DNA from: Teichococcus oryzae
Lineage (GTDB): Bacteria > Pseudomonadota > Alphaproteobacteria > Acetobacterales > Acetobacteraceae
Length of the DNA stretch: 64,000 nucleotides
Direction of reading: 5' to 3'
Assembly (NCBI RefSeq): GCF_008386565.1
Contig: NZ_VUKA01000002.1
Span: 186,001-250,000, forward strand
The notes beneath the pieces were generated by a model that did not search any database, was not told the DNA's origin, and saw only the letters and a list, made by a program, of their open reading frames with translations. Shown piece by piece: positions 63,300-64,000 of this stretch. Made by a program: the position numbers and the translations under genes. Numbering within the stretch: the first letter of the stretch is position 1; each line of letters begins with the position of its first letter.

Positions 63300-64000
63300 G
63301 CGGAGGGCTCCGGCAATGGCGCGGCGGCGCGCGCTTCGGCCTCGGCGATGCCGGCGGGATCGAGGGCGGCGCGCACCGGGTCGAGGAAGGGCCGCGCCAG
63401 GGCGCTGCCGCCGGCCCGGGCGCGCAGCAGCCAGGCCAGCGCCGCCACCGGGTCCGGCGCCACGCCGGCCCCCATGTGCAGCGCGGCGCCCAGCATGGCC
63501 TGGCCATCGGCGTCGCCGCGCTCGGCCCCGCGCCGCCACCAGCGGGCGGCCTCCGCCACGTCGCGCTCCACGCCGAGCGCGTGGTGGTACAGCATGCCCA
63601 TGCGGGTCATGGAGGAGGCGATGCCGGCCTCCGCCGCCAGCAGCGCCCAGCGGCGGGCCTCGGCCGGGTCGGGCGGCAGCATCTCGCCTTCCAGCAGCAG
63701 CCAGCTCAGCATGTCCTGCGCCGGGGCGTCGCCCTGCTCCGCGGCCGCGCGATACAGCGCGATGGCGCGGCCTTCATCCGGGTCGATGCCTTCGTCGCCG
63801 CGCAGCAGCAGCCCGGCCAGCAGGCGCTGGCCGGTGGGATAGCCGGCGGCCGCCGCCGGCTCCAGCCAGCGCAGCGCCAGCTTCGGATCGGGCGCGACCC
63901 CGAGGCCGTCCAGGAAGCAGGCGGCGATGTTGCATTGCGCCTGCGGATCGCCGGCGCGGGCGAGCGGCTCCCACAGATTCAGCGCGGCGGCGTGGTCGCC
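63296..64000 (-). CDS. Sel1-like repeat (TPR-related) protein, C-terminal part
   Basis: The last 234 residues are visible; the start lies beyond the right edge. At least four Sel1-like repeats of 35-38 residues are seen, for example [40 protein letters not shown] and [20 protein letters not shown]. These helical repeats mediate protein-protein contacts. The stop overlaps the selB start by ATGA, so it sits inside the selenocysteine operon, probably downstream of selA, which is not in the window. Confidence 0.85.
   Translation of the reverse strand, partial: GDHAAALNLWEPLARAGDPQAQCNIAACFLDGLGVAPDPKLALRWLEPAAAAGYPTGQRLLAGLLLRGDEGIDPDEGRAIALYRAAAEQGDAPAQDMLSWLLLEGEMLPPDPAEARRWALLAAEAGIASSMTRMGMLYHHALGVERDVAEAARWWRRGAERGDADGQAMLGAALHMGAGVAPDPVAALAWLLRARAGGSALARPFLDPVRAALDPAGIAEAEARAAAPLPEPSA

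Noticed and set aside
61275-63842. An 855-codon plus-strand open frame opposite selB
   Set aside because: Shadow frame rich in Gln, His, Ala and Arg with no motif; the minus strand encodes an intact SelB.

Overview
The window reads as chromosomal DNA of a high-GC (estimated near 70%) alphaproteobacterium, most likely Rhodospirillales/Acetobacteraceae (Roseomonas-like). This rests on gene content and order: a FYDLN-acid (TIGR02300) gene divergent from aroA-cmk, ffs-dnaX-ybaB-recR, a CycM-like membrane cytochrome c, a TakP-like TRAP binding protein, EcsC, DUF2093 and DUF3140 genes, and a selenocysteine locus. The taxonomy is inference; there is no rRNA here. No phage, IS element, integrase or CRISPR array was seen.

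Layout. 1-9000: a surface polysaccharide cluster. A leftward run (glycosyltransferase, DegT aminotransferase, initiating sugar-phosphate transferase, O-antigen ligase/polymerase-like protein, Wzz-like protein, heparinase II/III-like lyase) faces a large rightward SLBB export protein. 9084-14574: GNAT, DUF3830, GST, prephenate dehydratase, cytochrome c, HisN-type phosphatase and an RTX protein with six 40-residue repeats. 14733-20638: a complete yejABEF peptide/microcin-type ABC importer, with a pair of inverted 36-bp palindromic elements between yejE and yejF. 20760-25838: a small membrane protein, a hydrolase/VOC pair divergent around a perfect operator-like palindrome, and penicillin-binding protein 1A. 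25932-32842: cmk-aroA, FYDLN, DUF5872-DUF3140, a methyltransferase, YdcF-like, SMP-30, DUF2093 and PhnA-like genes. 32900-37230: recR-ybaB-dnaX behind the 4.5S SRP RNA, then nudC and a lipoprotein. 37386-43830: a glycerophosphodiesterase-RTX fusion, EcsC, and hslU and hslV separated by an opposing solute-binding-protein gene.

43941-49646: sppA, ihfB-lapA-pyrF-trpF (tightly coupled), an orphan TRAP binding protein, uppP and a secreted protein. 49653-54797: a MocR regulator divergent from a PNPOx-fold protein, an MFS carrier, and both subunits of a 3-oxoacid CoA-transferase. 54948-57301: tRNA-Ala(GGC) with a very strong terminator, a PsiF-like protein, and a DUF899-DUF1579 operon divergent from a MarR regulator over a palindrome. 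57365-59248: a trypsin-like protease fused to a NUC-family nuclease, the most unusual protein in the window. 59345-64000: a selenocysteine locus with selD, selC (tRNA-Sec) nested in phase in the 3' end of selB, a coupled unknown gene, and a Sel1-repeat gene cut by the window end. selA is not in the window.

Most operons show 4-base ATGA or GTGA stop/start overlaps, and several convergent gene pairs are separated by a perfect GC-rich hairpin that probably terminates both. Start codons were moved inward from the longest frame where family length, a Shine-Dalgarno sequence or a stop/start overlap supported it. All functional calls come from recognising motifs by eye; no database search was run.
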